Part shown: piece after piece, positions 28,802 to 60,982 of the stretch
How the letters are laid out: the number at the start of each line of letters is the position of its first letter
Position numbering within the stretch: position 1 is the first letter of the stretch
NCBI GenBank assembly: GCA_949318235.1
Contig: OX439135.1
Coordinates: 22,547,957 to 22,611,956, forward strand
Length of the DNA: 64,000 nucleotides
Direction: 5' to 3'
DNA from: Ecdyonurus torrentis
Taxonomy: Eukaryota; Arthropoda; Insecta; Ephemeroptera; Heptageniidae
Made by a program: the position numbers and the translations under genes
The notes under the pieces: model-generated
The model's input: only the letters and a program-made list of their open reading frames with translations
Databases searched by the model: none
What the model was told of the DNA's origin: nothing

Positions 28802-29145
28802 TCACTTTTTTTAGCCTAAAAACCTAAATATAGAATTTGCAGGATTAAACTGCCATTTTTAAATAAAAATCTGTAATATTAATATTAAATAAAATAATGT
28901 TGAACTTATAATGTGATATAGTTGTAATTTTCAAAACAAAACAAAAAATTATTATTTTTGTAAATGTATAAAAAAAATCGAGAAAAATGTTTATAATTTG
29001 TAACTTTATAGTAATTAAATGTAGAATAACTAGAAAATGTATTCTCTTTGTTATTTTTTATAACCTTATTACTTTATTACCTACAATTGATATTTTATGG
29101 AATATGAAATAGGCAATACTTTCAGAGGTGACAAAATACTTTAAG

Positions 29146-29580
29146 CCTCGTTCACAATAGACCTTTCTTAAGTGAAAACACTAATTTTTTCATATTAAGA
29201 AAAAAGTTTGATTGTTAAGTAGCTATACTTAGAATTTCTACGTAAGATTTTTTTTTCTTAATTTTTTACGTAGAACTTTAACTTAACAATTTTTTTTCTT
29301 AATTTTTCTTAAGTAGCTAATTAGAAGAATTATTGGAATTTACTTAAGAATCAACTTGGGTTTGATTCTTACGTAAATTCAAATAATTCTTCTAATTATA
29401 GCTACTAAAGAAAAATTAAGACAAAAAATTGTTAAGTGAAGCCAATTAAGAAAATTCTTAAGTGCAACAATAGTTTCATTGCGAACACCAATCGTTCTTA
29501 AGTGGAAAAAATTAGCATTTTCACTTAAGAAAACTTAAGTCTTAGACTTCTATAACTGGCTTAGGTCTATTTATAATAAA
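29146..29580. mobile_element. foldback element rich in CTTAAG motifs
   Basis: Left AATAGACCTTTCTTAAGTGA faces TCACTTAAG...TTAGGTCTATTT at the right. TTAAG/CTTAA motifs recur throughout both arms. No coding capacity. Confidence 0.5.
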
Positions 29581-29616
29581 TATAATAAAATTCTAAATCT
29601 TTTCTCTAGTAAATAC

Positions 29617-29850
29617 AGTGTTCCAAAAGTACTCAAAGAACCTAAAATTGAATATCTACGTGAATTTTTGGGTGAAGATGAAAACTAAAGGGGTGCAAAA
29701 TATAAGGGTTGTTAATTATATGGGCATGGCAGACAATTTGCATATTTTTTTCTATCAGTGGGTAGTGGTTTCATACAAATAGCTCAAAAATTCACAGAGA
29801 TATTCAATTTGAGTTTCTTTCAGTATACTTTTGGAACTTCAGTACATCCT
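29617..29850. mobile_element. foldback MITE
   Basis: ACAGTGTTCCAAAAGTACTC at the left mirrors AGTATACTTTTGGAACTTCA at the right; inner arms AATTGAATATCT and AGATATTCAATT also pair. About 230 bases. Confidence 0.5.
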
Positions 29851-29949
29851 GGTGAAAACAAGATCACAGATTTTTACGATTGGATGCACCCCTATTTCTC
29901 AATCAATTTTCCCTAGATAAACACCAAAATGTTACAGGTGATCAATGTA

Positions 29950-30370
29950 ATATTTATTATTATTATTTATTTACTGTATGTCTTACTAAGCCCCCGTATT
30001 CGAGAGGACCATTGAGCAGTGACAGAAGGTAGCCAGGAAAGGCGCAAGCGCCCATGTTAAACCTGATCTACCCTTGGAGGGATGAAAGGATGTAGAAGGA
30101 AGAGGTAGAAAGAATTGGAAGATAGCGGCTGTGGCATATAGTTAGGAACTGCCCAGTCATTCGACAGGGTGGTGCATGCAGGAAACCACAGAAAACTGCA
30201 TGCGTGGACAGCCGACATCCAAGTATTACCTTGGATGCCTGGCCAACCTCTGCAACTCAGTAGCACACAAAGCTACACCACGAACCAACATTCCACACCA
30301 AGCACAGGTGACTCTTCATGAAAAGTCCCTCTGCAGGTATCGAACGCTGGCCGACGGCATGGAAAACAAG
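29950..30370 (-). mobile_element. tRNA-derived SINE, degraded copy
   Basis: Read on the - strand it should start with the tRNA-like head at the right (a weak B-box around 30336-30347) and end in an ATT-type tail near 29950-29975. The body block GGCGGCTGTGGC-like to GACAGCCGAC matches the copies at 39119 and 44396. Confidence 0.5.
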
Positions 30371-30413
30371 CATGCTAAGTTATCACGTGGTAAATTTTAT
30401 TCCTACAACTTGA

Positions 30414-30610
30414 TTAGAATGATTGTTTATGTTTACTCAAAATGTGGAAAAGGAAGTGCCGGAAGAGGAAACCACGTGACAGTAAAAGTGGAAGGTAGCT
30501 CAGGCCTAGCTTGCTGCTAGCACCAACTTTTCTCCCACTTTTACCGTCACGTGGTTTCCTTTTCCGGTCACATCCTTTTCCGCATTTTGAGTAAACATAA
30601 GCAGTCAATG
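30414..30610. mobile_element. foldback element, long near-perfect arms
   Basis: Left arm TGTTTATGTTTACTCAAAAT...AGGAAACCACGTGAC...AAAAGTGG is mirrored by CCACTTTTACCGTCACGTGG...ATTTTGAGTAAACATAAGC. Fragments of the same arm occur at about 795-830 and 4555-4612 in NRF introns. Confidence 0.5.
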
Positions 30611-31007
30611 CGAGAAAAGTGGATGTTTCCGGTGGAAATAACCTCTCTTCTTGTTTTGGAATATTTGAAATTAAAATGTAATATAAAATACAAACTAAAA
30701 AAAAAAAAAAAAATTGGAATAGTAACTGAATGCGGAATTGGAATAACAACTATAATATATTTTTATTTTTATGTAGTTCATAATGGTACACATTTACAAT
30801 ATTTTACTCTTTTTTTTTTCTTTATATATTTTCATCTTTAAAACAGGCGGGTCTATTAATTTCTTTAAAAATGTTCATTTCTTAGTTCCATTATAATATT
30901 GTTATCTAGGATTCTGAAAAATATAATAATAAAAAATATATATATAATCTTTAATATAGGTTAGAGTCTTTACTTAATTGTACTTATTATTTTCTCTTCA
31001 TATGAAA

Positions 31008-31847
31008 TTAAAAATACGTTGAACAAACAACTTGTCTCATATCCTAACATACCTAAATATCAATATGTTGATTTGGAGTCATTGATTAATGATTTCTAAA
31101 TTATTTGTCCATTTACAAAATTCAGATGCGGGTTTATGACGTCACAGCTTACTAGTCCATGCGCGTGGACACATGCAAGCTGTGACATCATAAACCTGCA
31201 GCTGACATTTTGTGAATGTAAAATAAATAGAGCTGTAAATTTAAACCGGTTCGAGCACCCGCCCGGGCCAAAATCTTCGGGTGCTCGTTTTTTTGAAAAT
31301 GTTTAACCCGGGTTTCAAGCTTTTAGCTCGAAAACGAGCTTTTTCGAGTTGAGCCCGTGAATGACTCGTAAAAAAAAACGAGCTTTTGAAAATAAATCGA
31401 GCTAAAGAACAATTTTTGAAGAAAGCCAAAAAAAAAAGTTTGTAATTTTTGTTTAATATGACGTTTTTAATATTGTATCATGGAAAATAAGCTGTTTAAA
31501 ATATATTTAAAAATTATTTTATTTTATTTATGACTTTTATCCTTCAAAAACAAATTTTTCATAATGAAAATCGAGCTTTTTACTTCATAGGCTCGAAAGC
31601 TCGTTTTCAAATTTCAGCTCAATCATCGAGTTTTCCGAGCTTTGGCTCATTTTTCGAGTTTAAGCTCGATTTCAAGCTAAACCCGGGTTTCAAGTCAAAC
31701 CGGGCTAAAAAATTTCAGCCCGGGTTAAAAAAATATCGAGCTTTTTACAGCTCTAAAAATAAATAAGAAATCAATGACTCCGGCCAAGTCAACGTTAAAA
31801 TGTTAGGATACTAGACATGTTTTTGTTCAAAGTGTTCTATTATACCT

Positions 31848-31852
<5 letters not shown>
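31008..31852. mobile_element. family B MITE interrupted by a hAT-like element
   Basis: Outer ends AAATACGTTGAACAAAC and TTGTTCAAAGTGTTCTATTA; TGACGTCA at 31137. The inner 31228-31755 segment is a separate insertion. The right end coincides with the stop codon region of the lectin gene (31848-31850). Confidence 0.5.
31228..31755. mobile_element. hAT-like non-autonomous element nested in family B
   Basis: Terminal inverted repeats TAGAGCTGTAAA and TTTACAGCTCTA, flanked by the 8-base duplication AAAATAAA (31220-31227 and 31756-31763). TIRs of the TAGNG form and 8-base duplications are the hAT signature. Body has mirrored CCCGGGTT and CGAGCTTTT motifs; about 528 bases, no transposase. Confidence 0.5.
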
Positions 31853-52366
<20,514 letters not shown>

Positions 52367-52511
52367 AACGAATATTACGATGAAATTTCAATATGATTGG
52401 TAATATTTAATAAATTTTCATTATGAATAATTATCCAGGATGCTTAACAATATAGGTGATATAGTTACTAATTAAAAGCCGTGATAGAATTATGAACTTA
52501 AAATACCCCCC

Positions 52512-52555
<44 letters not shown>

Positions 52556-53379
52556 TAAAAGCTGTACGTAAAATACATTAAAACATATATGATGACGTAT
52601 AGCAATTAAAAATAAATGAAGTGACGTAAATTGAAAGTACATAATATAACGTATCTGATCCAACTATAATAAAGTATTTGTTTCAATGAATATACATTAT
52701 TATATAACAGTAAATATATGTGAAATGTCACAAGACCAGCCGCTTATTGTGACACTGTCTTTTTCAGTCCCATATTTATTTAATATTTTTTTTATTATTA
52801 TTATATTTTTTTTTAATGCACTGTCTGATTTAACCACGTATTTCTGCGGCTCTTACAGTTAGAATGACAAGAAGATGTATTTTTCATCAAAAAGGTTGTC
52901 TTACTTTTGCAGACCATTAATTCTAGATTCCTCAAAATAGCTTTAAAAGACGAGTAAATTTAAGGGCGTATTCTAGTCCAATATTTTTATTTTTATCTCA
53001 ATTTGTTCTATTTTTTTTTTTTTTTTTTTAAATTATCTGATGCTCATTGTATTGCGTACTGAGACTGAAGAGGAAATGTTAGTGATACTATAAGACTAGA
53101 CAACTTGCATGCCATTTTTTTATGGTCTTAAAAAATTCTTCAGGAAGAATAAATAATATTGGTGTATATAAAGCTTGCACACACACAATTTGGTTACTTT
53201 GCAGATGCGCAAAAAAAAAAAAAAAAAAAAGGAAATTAGCGATATTTTTAAAAACAAGATTATTTCTCTCTCTCTCTCTCTCTCTCACATATATTTTAAT
53301 TATTGAGCTAAAGAAATTATTTATTTATTAAACACCAAGGTGTACTTATACATATTTATATACATATTTATATATAGGT

Positions 53380-53862
53380 CTACATTTTTGCATATTGACT
53401 TAATGATAGGGTCCGAGATGGACAATGCAGTAAGTGGTACCTAGTACATAGGCCACTACATAATACACATACACATTTATCATTACACTCGTGAAATTCT
53501 TTAATTTGACAGATTACATGGTGGAAACCATGCACCGCATAACGGGTAAAAACATGCCTGTCTGTACAGTTTGGGCCTTTCCACCCATTAATATTATTAA
53601 TATTAAATGCAGGGGTATTATAGAAGGCCAGGCTGATATCTTCAGTTTTACTTAGTCTATCCTTAACAAATTTAATGTAATTATCTGTTTTTAACAATTT
53701 AAATTTCACTTGTAGTTCCGTTACAAATAACTCCTCCCCTGCTAGCTCGTAAACCAGCCTTGAGCTAAAGAAATAGCAACAGTTAAAAGTATCATATATA
53801 TAAACTATGTAACGAATTTTGAGGAAAACCAATGGTCTAAATAACACAATTAAATCCCACAC
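53380..53862 (-). pseudogene. decayed transposase fragment with SWIM-like zinc-binding remnant
   Basis: An open frame of 160 codons without intron signals. The best-preserved part reads NINGWKGPNCTDRHVFTR, then HVICQIKEFHECNDKCVCVLC and GLCTRYHLLHC. The Cys/His spacing resembles the end of MULE-type transposases, where a SWIM finger (C-x-C...C-x-H) follows. After LLHC the frame is lost; a +1 shift gives SDPIIKSICKNVD, resembling the usual C-x-D...MCKHIH ending with key residues changed. I read this as a transposon relic between the lectin and channel genes. It could instead be part of an unrecognised gene. Family call is inference by eye. Confidence 0.5.
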
Positions 53863-54172
53863 AATTATTTATTTGTGAACAATACATCAATAGAGAACAC
53901 ACGTGTTTTAGCAAACATAGAAAATAAGCTAGTTATTTTAAGTACATCATATGTATTATTAATATTATTTATTTTATCATATATTATATATTATATTTAT
54001 AGCAGTATTTCATACATTAGCATTATTGTAAATAGTTAGAAAAACCTTTTAGGTTTTATATTTTAAGCACAGAAGTAATTTAAAATTGCTTCGTAATTAT
54101 ATTATTGTTCTTTAAGGCAAGGAACTTTAAAATGAGGTACACAGGACAAGCAGCTGCATATTGTGAATATAT

Positions 54173-54512
54173 TTAAAGGCATAGAAAACATGAAACAACA
54201 CGTTCTTTTTAATCATTAATCACAAAATTGGTTCTAAAAAAACTAATAATAATTTTTACCAGAATGTAAATGTGGCCCCACAAGAGAGCGTGAAAAAACT
54301 GTAAAGTATGCAGTTTGCGTGAATATTTCTGTTTATGACGTCAGAAACAGGCAAAAACTAGTATGAAAATATTGTATGGGTTGCATAAATCGAAAATTTC
54401 TGATCACTGCTACGGCGCTACAGTTGAGTTTTGAGAGCAATTAATGTTATTTATGTAAGTCCCATCACATGTGACGTCAATGCTTATGTTGTCATGTTGT
54501 TTATGCCTTTAA
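54173..54512 (+). mobile_element. TTAA-flanked MITE family A, copy 7
   Basis: TTAA|AGGCATAGAAAACATGAAAC at left, GTTTATGCCT|TTAA at right; TGACGTCA at 54336 and a second, copy-specific one at 54472. Confidence 0.5.
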
Positions 54513-54939
54513 TATATTTTTGTCATATTTCGTTGTAGCACAGTGCGTGTGTAAGCCACAGAAAACATTTGTGTTTCTGTTTTCAATTTATTCGCATTTT
54601 CATATTTTAGAATATAAAATGTTTATATATACAGAACACACTTTTAATTGGACACTTTTGTAAAACTATAAATGCTATATTTGAAAATAAAAATGCCTTT
54701 CTTTTTAAAATAATAATTGTTATGTACGTGTTATTAATTTTCAAAATTTTCATTTGTTTTAACCTCATCATAAAAATTACTGTGTTATAAATAATATAAA
54801 TACTTTTATGTTAAGTGATTCTTGTAGCACTACTTGCCCATATTTGGAAAAATACATTCATCAAAAGTATATTTCAAAAAAAAAAAAAAAACATTAATGT
54901 TGAAAATAATATTTCTTTTTTAAAAATGCAATCCAAAAA

Positions 54940-54945
54940 TTTATT
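54940..54945 (-). promoter_or_regulatory. poly(A) signal of the TRPA-like gene
   Basis: TTTATT on the + strand, that is AATAAA in transcript sense, about 80 bases beyond the TAA stop. A second hexamer overlaps the stop itself (55020-55025). A poly(T) run (about 54955-54979) lies between, so an internal-priming artefact should be kept in mind when comparing with cDNA. Confidence 0.5.
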
Positions 54946-55023
54946 TTACGACACTTTTTTTTTTTTTTTTTTTTTTTTACATTACTTGCAACCAATAATT
55001 ATATTTTGTATATATTTCTTTAT

Positions 55024-57854
55024 TTAAAGACTATCCAACTTAATTCTCATACTAGAAATCATTTGCTCCAAATATTTTTGATTTTCCAGTAATAATTTCT
55101 GATTAACACTCATTTGTAATAAACTTTTTTCTACATCTTTCTGTATTTTAACTTTTTCTCTTTCATTTTCAAAATCTGCATCAAAATTACGTTTAAAAGT
55201 ATCTCTTTCTTTATTAACAAGTACCATTTCTTGAATAATTTTTTCAAATTCAAAACATAATGGAAACATTTTTTTAAAATGTTTACTTTTTAAACAATTA
55301 ATATTTAAACCACATATTGTACCAGAACTACAATCAAAACAACTTCTATTACATGAATTTCTTACATCAGGTACCATATTATTTTTCTTTTTTAAAGTAA
55401 ATTGTATTTTATTTTCTTTAAGTAATCCTGATAATAATACAGTTTGTTCTATCAGCAAATTACTCAAGAATTCAAATTTCTTACTAAGTACATTAAAAAT
55501 AATATTTTCAAATTTAGCATATAATTTTACCTGAGTTTCCATAGATATAATATCAGATTCATTTTTTATAATTTGAATATCACTTACAGCTAAACCATTA
55601 AGTAAATTCATAAGAACAATCACCATAGAAAAAAAGAAAAATAAGAAAATAACATGACTTATTATACTAAATGAATCAAATTGTATACTATTAGCATCAA
55701 ATTCTCCTTGTAACATGACTGTAGTTTTGAATACTGAAGTCCAAACTGTACCAAATAAATTTCCTGAACAATCATCTTCTTTATCAGTATCGCAATGTTG
55801 AAATAAAATATAAAATGAGATTCCAAAAGCAATAACAAGTAAAGAATACCAAAGTAAGAAATATAGAAAATCTTTACTAACTCTGAATAACATTGTATAG
55901 TAAATTGTTAATACTGGATGACTTCCTATTAAAATAGCAAGTTCTGCAAATGCTAATAAAATTGCAATAGCTGATAGTGTATGAATTGCATGATAATCAT
56001 AAGGAACTACAAATAACAAGAATCCACTAATAAAAATCAAAGTAACTTCTACTAGATTAACAATATAAGATATATAATGCCAGAATGAGATAGCAATATA
56101 TATTTGAAATATTTCACGTAAAATAAGGAATGATAATGTTATAGCTGCTATATATTGTGTAATTTTATATACTCCTTTGTTATCAGATGTCTCGTTTATC
56201 AAAGTAGAAGCTGTTTTATTATGCTGCCCATACTTTATATTAACATCATTAACAAGATAATATATATAAACACTGAATGAAGATGTAAAGATTGCAATCA
56301 TCATGAAGTTAATATAAAATAACCAGAAAAATCTATGCCATTTTAGATGTAAGAAGCTACGTATAAGAGGATGATTCAGTAATGGTTTATATATTTTAGA
56401 TTTTGCTAATAACATCAAAGATTGCATATCTGGAGATGTATTATCAGGTTCAGGTATTGTTATCAAACAACAAGTCTCTTTATTATTCAACTCATTCCCA
56501 GATATGATTTTGTTAATAATAATTTTCTCTGTAGGTGTTATAAGAAAATCATAGTTCGTAGTCATTTTATAAGTACCATTCTTATCAAAGGCAGAACCTT
56601 CAATAGTTATTTGATCATCTAGAAATCCATTCAAATATTCTAATTCAATTCCAGCAAAAGCTGGTATTTCTTCAGTATTTAATATAAAAATATTTGCATT
56701 ATTTCTAAGTAAATATATAATATCATTTTCTTGACGTTTTTCTACAGCATAATGTAAGGCAGTTTTATTTCTATAATCAACTTTATTAATATCAAGTGTA
56801 TTATTTAAATTATATTCACATAATAATTTAACACATTGACAATCTGATTTTGAATTTATAACAGCTATATGTAATGCAGTATACATTTCTGTATTTGAAT
56901 TTAATATAGATAAATCTAATGTTTTTGATTTTAATAATAATTGTAATATTTCTTCATTACATTCCTTAGCTGCTAACATAATTGGGGTATTGAAATTACT
57001 ACATCTTTCATTGATATCTGCTCCTAAATCTAGTAACATTTTTGTAGATTTTGGTAATCCATATTTCACAGTAGCTTGTAGTAAGGTATATTCTCCATTA
57101 TTTGTATTAACATTGATTTTTAATTTCTCTAATTCATTCATGAATTCCTCATCTCTTTTATCTGAAATTAATTGAAATAAATGTTTGATATTATCTGATG
57201 GTTCTTGTGAATTCATTGAGTATTCTATATGAATATCAGCTTGTTTGACATTTATAATATCTCTAGCTGAAGTGTCTTTAACAAATATATCAACATTTGC
57301 TTCTTTTTCAATTAAATATTTCACAATTTCCCATGATTTTATATTACATGCTATATGTACAGCAGTTATTTCACCATTATCTTGTATATTTAAATTAATA
57401 TCTAATTTTTCAACCAGTATTTTAATACAGTTTATCAGATTTTTAATATGAGTTTCTTGAGTCTCTCCTTTAGGAATGCAACGTAAATTCGAAATTTCAC
57501 GTACACAGCAATGTAATGCAGTTTCACCTCTCAAGGTTAGAGTATTGCAGTTTTCAGGTTTGGATGGCACCAATAAGTTCAGAAGGTCATGATAGCCGTA
57601 TTGTGCAGCAACGTGGAATGCAGTTTTACCATGGTGACGAGAGTTTGGATTGGCACTGATTTCATACTTCGTATCAGTTTTGTTGAGAAGTAGTAGAATT
57701 ATTTCTTTTCGTTTGTCAGAAGGTGCCTGTAATCATTTAATAATATTAATATTTAATTACGTTTTCTTATTATCTTTTAATTAAAATTAAGTATAAGTAA
57801 ATAGAAATTTAATTATTTATTAATTTTATAATAATGTAGTTCTCTCTCTCTCTC

Positions 57855-57941
<87 letters not shown>

Positions 57942-58156
57942 GCTACTTACATATTTATATACAAAAAACTAATTTCCTTTGCATTGCTATAGTAATTATT
58001 TAAAAATAATCTTTTATTAATTAAGCTGAGTCATTTTATAAAAACATTACATCGTACAGAAAATAAAAAATAAAGAAACTTTTAAGTTATTGTTGTTAGA
58101 AATAGTTAATTAGAAGAATATTAATTAAAAAACTGAAAAAAGAAAAGAAAAGAGAG

Positions 58157-58192
<36 letters not shown>

Positions 58193-60461
58193 AAGTTGCT
58201 TGATATTTCAGTTTTTAGTTTTGTTTTTCTTTTTTTACTATAGATATGAGCAATAAATGAAATTCGAAATATATATCGTCCTGGTCACGTCAAATTATAG
58301 TCTCAACTCCAGTAATCAGCATTTTATTCAAGGCCCTATCTCCAGTGCAAACGTTATGGCATAATCAATGGAGATAGGTCCATTGTCAAATTGCTTATTT
58401 ATCAGTAAAGATGAGGCCTTTTGCCTTGACCAGGATGATATAATATATATATATTTAAACTTCAAATGATATAGTTTTCCTTACTACACATAAGTGTAGT
58501 TCAGACTCCACGAGATGGCGATATTTATATCAATATAAAAATATTTGAAAATATTTATCTTGCACTATAACACCATCTGAAACGAATCATATAAATGCAA
58601 ATAAAGCCAAACCGTTAAACAGTTATTTTCCGGCCGCTGTCTTTCCTTTTAACTGTTTGGCTTTATTTGCATTTATATGATTCGTTTCAGATGGTGTTAT
58701 AGTGCAAGATAAATATTTTCAAATATTTATATATTGATATTGATATATATATATATATTTAAATTAAAACATCTTCCAGTAATATATATATATATATATA
58801 ATAAAAATATATATAAATTATATAATAATAAAAATAAAGCTTATAATATTTAATGCATTTGCTGCAATAATCTCATAATATTTTATTGTTTAAAAGGTTA
58901 AAAAAAAAATGAAGAAAAAAATTTAATAATATTTCATATTTACCATTAATAAAGTATCAGTAAGCAGCCGGTCCATATCGAGTTGATCCGCCGAGGTGAG
59001 GAGATGACGTAACTGGTCCACATCTCCAACCCTCATTGCAAGGTTACGGAGAATACCAAGACGAATTGAAGCACGGCACTGAAATTTTTATAACATCATA
59101 TTAATTATGAACGCCTGAAGTACTTGAAAAGTAAAGATCTTTAATAAATAATATTAAACTTAATTCAAGAAGTCTGAAATGTTAAGTTAAATAGGACCCT
59201 TGTAATGTTTCCTGTCATTGGTTAAAACGTTACACCATTAACATTTATTGCATTAAAGTCATATAGACTACATAAAACAACATGTGCTTTTTAATGAATA
59301 AACATGAAATGGGCTCTTCAAAACTGATAACAATTTTTACCAGAATGTTAATATAGCCCCACGAGAGAGCGTGAAAATACTGTAAAGTATGCAATTTAAG
59401 TGACTATTCATGTTTATGACGTCAGAAACATGCAAAAATTAGTATGAAATTGTTGCACGGGTTGCATAAATTGAATTTTCTGATCACTGCTACGGAGCTA
59501 TACTGTTGGGTTTTGAGACAAACTAAAGTTATTTATGAAAGTGCATGCCATCAAGTGTTTTGTGATATAAATGCTTATGTTTTTCTCTGGTCTATTCCTT
59601 TTACAAAAAATACTTATAATGAATGAATAAAAAGGCAAAATGCTTTACAAAATCATCACCAATAAAATCTATATTGAGATGAATGAAATGGTCATAAAGA
59701 ATACATTTAATTAGGGCATATTATAGGTTAAAAATGACAACTTTAATAAATGAGCTCAAATTTAATTAGTTAATTTAGAGCGCTGGAAGTATATATATTT
59801 TATTTTGATTTTTATAAATTATTATAAGCAAAAATGTAACTCTTGTGCACTGCTAATTTTTATAACATGGTATCGTTCTATCATCATAAATGGATATAGG
59901 ATGAGCAGAATATCATTTTTTTAAATATAATTTAAAAAATTATATAGTAAAGGTACAATAGTTATTGGCACGTCGCTTTTATCGTTATAGTTTTATTTTT
60001 TAAATATCTTTCACTCAAATAATGTTTTTAAAATTTTAGCACAAAAAACATAATTTTGAATACATTGTTGCATAATTTTTTTTTAGAACTTTTAAATAAG
60101 TGAAACGTATAAAAAAAAAAAAAACTTGTCCATAATTGCCGATACCTAGAACACCATCATATTGTATGTTTTTAAATGTGTAACATTTATTTTGGGTAAT
60201 AAAAATATACCCACTGTAGAATATATAAACAATAAAAATAATTTTCATATATATAGACCCCAACTTTTATTGTTAACTGTCCCATACCTGGGTAGCAAAC
60301 TCGCTGACGAGATCTTCCAGCTCGTCATCGTCGACGTGATCTTGAGTGATGACGAGCTGCTGCAAACAGCGAGCCTCACTGCTGCTTACAACAACGGCGC
60401 AGATCTTGTGGATTTCCTGCCACGCCTCCTTGGACTGACGGACCCGAGTTAACAGCGTCAT
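55024..60461 (-). CDS. TRPA-family ankyrin-repeat cation channel (painless/pyrexia-like)
   Basis: Three exons: 60461-60288, 59078-58944 and 57726-55024, all phase 0, giving 1003 aa. Translation starts at ATG 60461, three bases inside an exon preceded by TTTACAG, so a 5' non-coding exon is likely. Residues about 130-480 are ankyrin repeats (HHGKTAFHVAAQYGYHDLL, RGETALHCCV, YTALHIAVINS, RNKTALHYAVEKR). A linker follows (LEYLNGFLDD...YDFLITP) of the kind seen in insect painless-type TRPAs. Membrane helices lie near 566-594, 624-649, 655-677, 683-704, 722-746 and 788-814. The pore loop includes VFKTTVMLQGEFD (about 769-781), and VLMNLLNGLAVSDI follows S6. The cytosolic tail (815-1003) has a Cys-rich patch and a terminal coiled coil. 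TRPA channels are non-selective cation channels for heat, mechanical or irritant sensing; modality cannot be assigned. Exons 1-2 are much more GC-rich than most of exon 3. Intron 1 contains a TTAA MITE, intron 2 a long hairpin. Confidence 0.5.
57841..57941 (+). repeat. (CT)n microsatellite in TRPA intron 2
   Basis: About 100 bases of CT, 115 bases upstream (transcript sense) of the large exon. A GA run lies at 58156-58191 in the same intron. Confidence 0.5.
58528..58739. repeat. long near-perfect hairpin in TRPA intron 2
   Basis: Arms of about 90 bases (for example CACTATAACACCATCTGAAA and its exact mirror TTTCAGATGGTGTTATAGTG) separated by a roughly 25-base loop with CCGGCCG. It would form an intronic double-stranded RNA. 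Smaller inverted ends CGTCCTGGTCA / TGACCAGGATGA bracket 58277-58437. Confidence 0.5.
59253..59602 (+). mobile_element. MITE family A in TRPA intron 1
   Basis: TTAA|AGTCATATAGACTACATAAA at left, TCTCTGGTCTATTCC at right; TGACGTCA at 59417. Confidence 0.5.
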
Positions 60462-60982
60462 CTTCTGTAAACAAAATTATAAGAGAAATTGATTAAAAAT
60501 ATCCTGGCATCAGAAAGAAAAATTAAATGACGAACACGGACAAAAAATTCAACCATGACAAGGTTGAAAGTAACTACTAAATATAGCTAAATTTTGTGGC
60601 AGGCCCTTCAAAGGTTAAAAATTACCTCAAAACATAGTTTAAAAATAAAGTAGTTTCAAGATAAAAACCAAAAGTATAGCTATATTATTTTTCATCATTA
60701 CGCATAATTAAATGTAACAAAGAAAGAAAAGTTGAAATTAACTATTAACTGACGTAGCTTTCTACGATAGCGCTAGGTTGAAAGTTACTAAGTTGTAAGG
60801 CTAAAATCTGCTCGCCGGAGCGCAATAAAGAAATGTGCGGGGGGCGGGAGAGCGGATGGCTTTGTGGTAAAGCCCGAGTGTTGACATATTCTAACGCTTC
60901 CTACCTAACTACCTAAATTACGATAATTTTGAGCTATCGAGTGCCTTTCGCATAGACATGTTTTAAGATTGCAGTATAGTAC

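Larger units (their letters stand above)
28802..31847. other. intergenic region between convergent SLC46 and lectin genes
   Basis: No exon of either gene is visible. It holds foldbacks at about 29146-29580, 29617-29850 and 30414-30610, a SINE at 29950-30370, and a family B MITE with a nested element at 31008-31852. If the lectin gene has a further 3' exon it should be here on the - strand; I did not find one. Confidence 0.5.
52367..55023. other. intergenic region between lectin and TRPA-like genes
   Basis: Contains the presumed lectin promoter side, a poly(T) run at 52510-52552, the transposase relic at 53380-53862, a family A MITE at 54173-54512 and the TRPA 3' flank. Nothing else recognised. 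Confidence 0.5.

Noticed and set aside
30176..30749. Short frames of 111 and 114 codons
   Set aside because: They lie in a SINE and a foldback element; no domain or splice evidence.
31530..31766. 78-codon frame
   Set aside because: Inside the hAT-like non-autonomous element.
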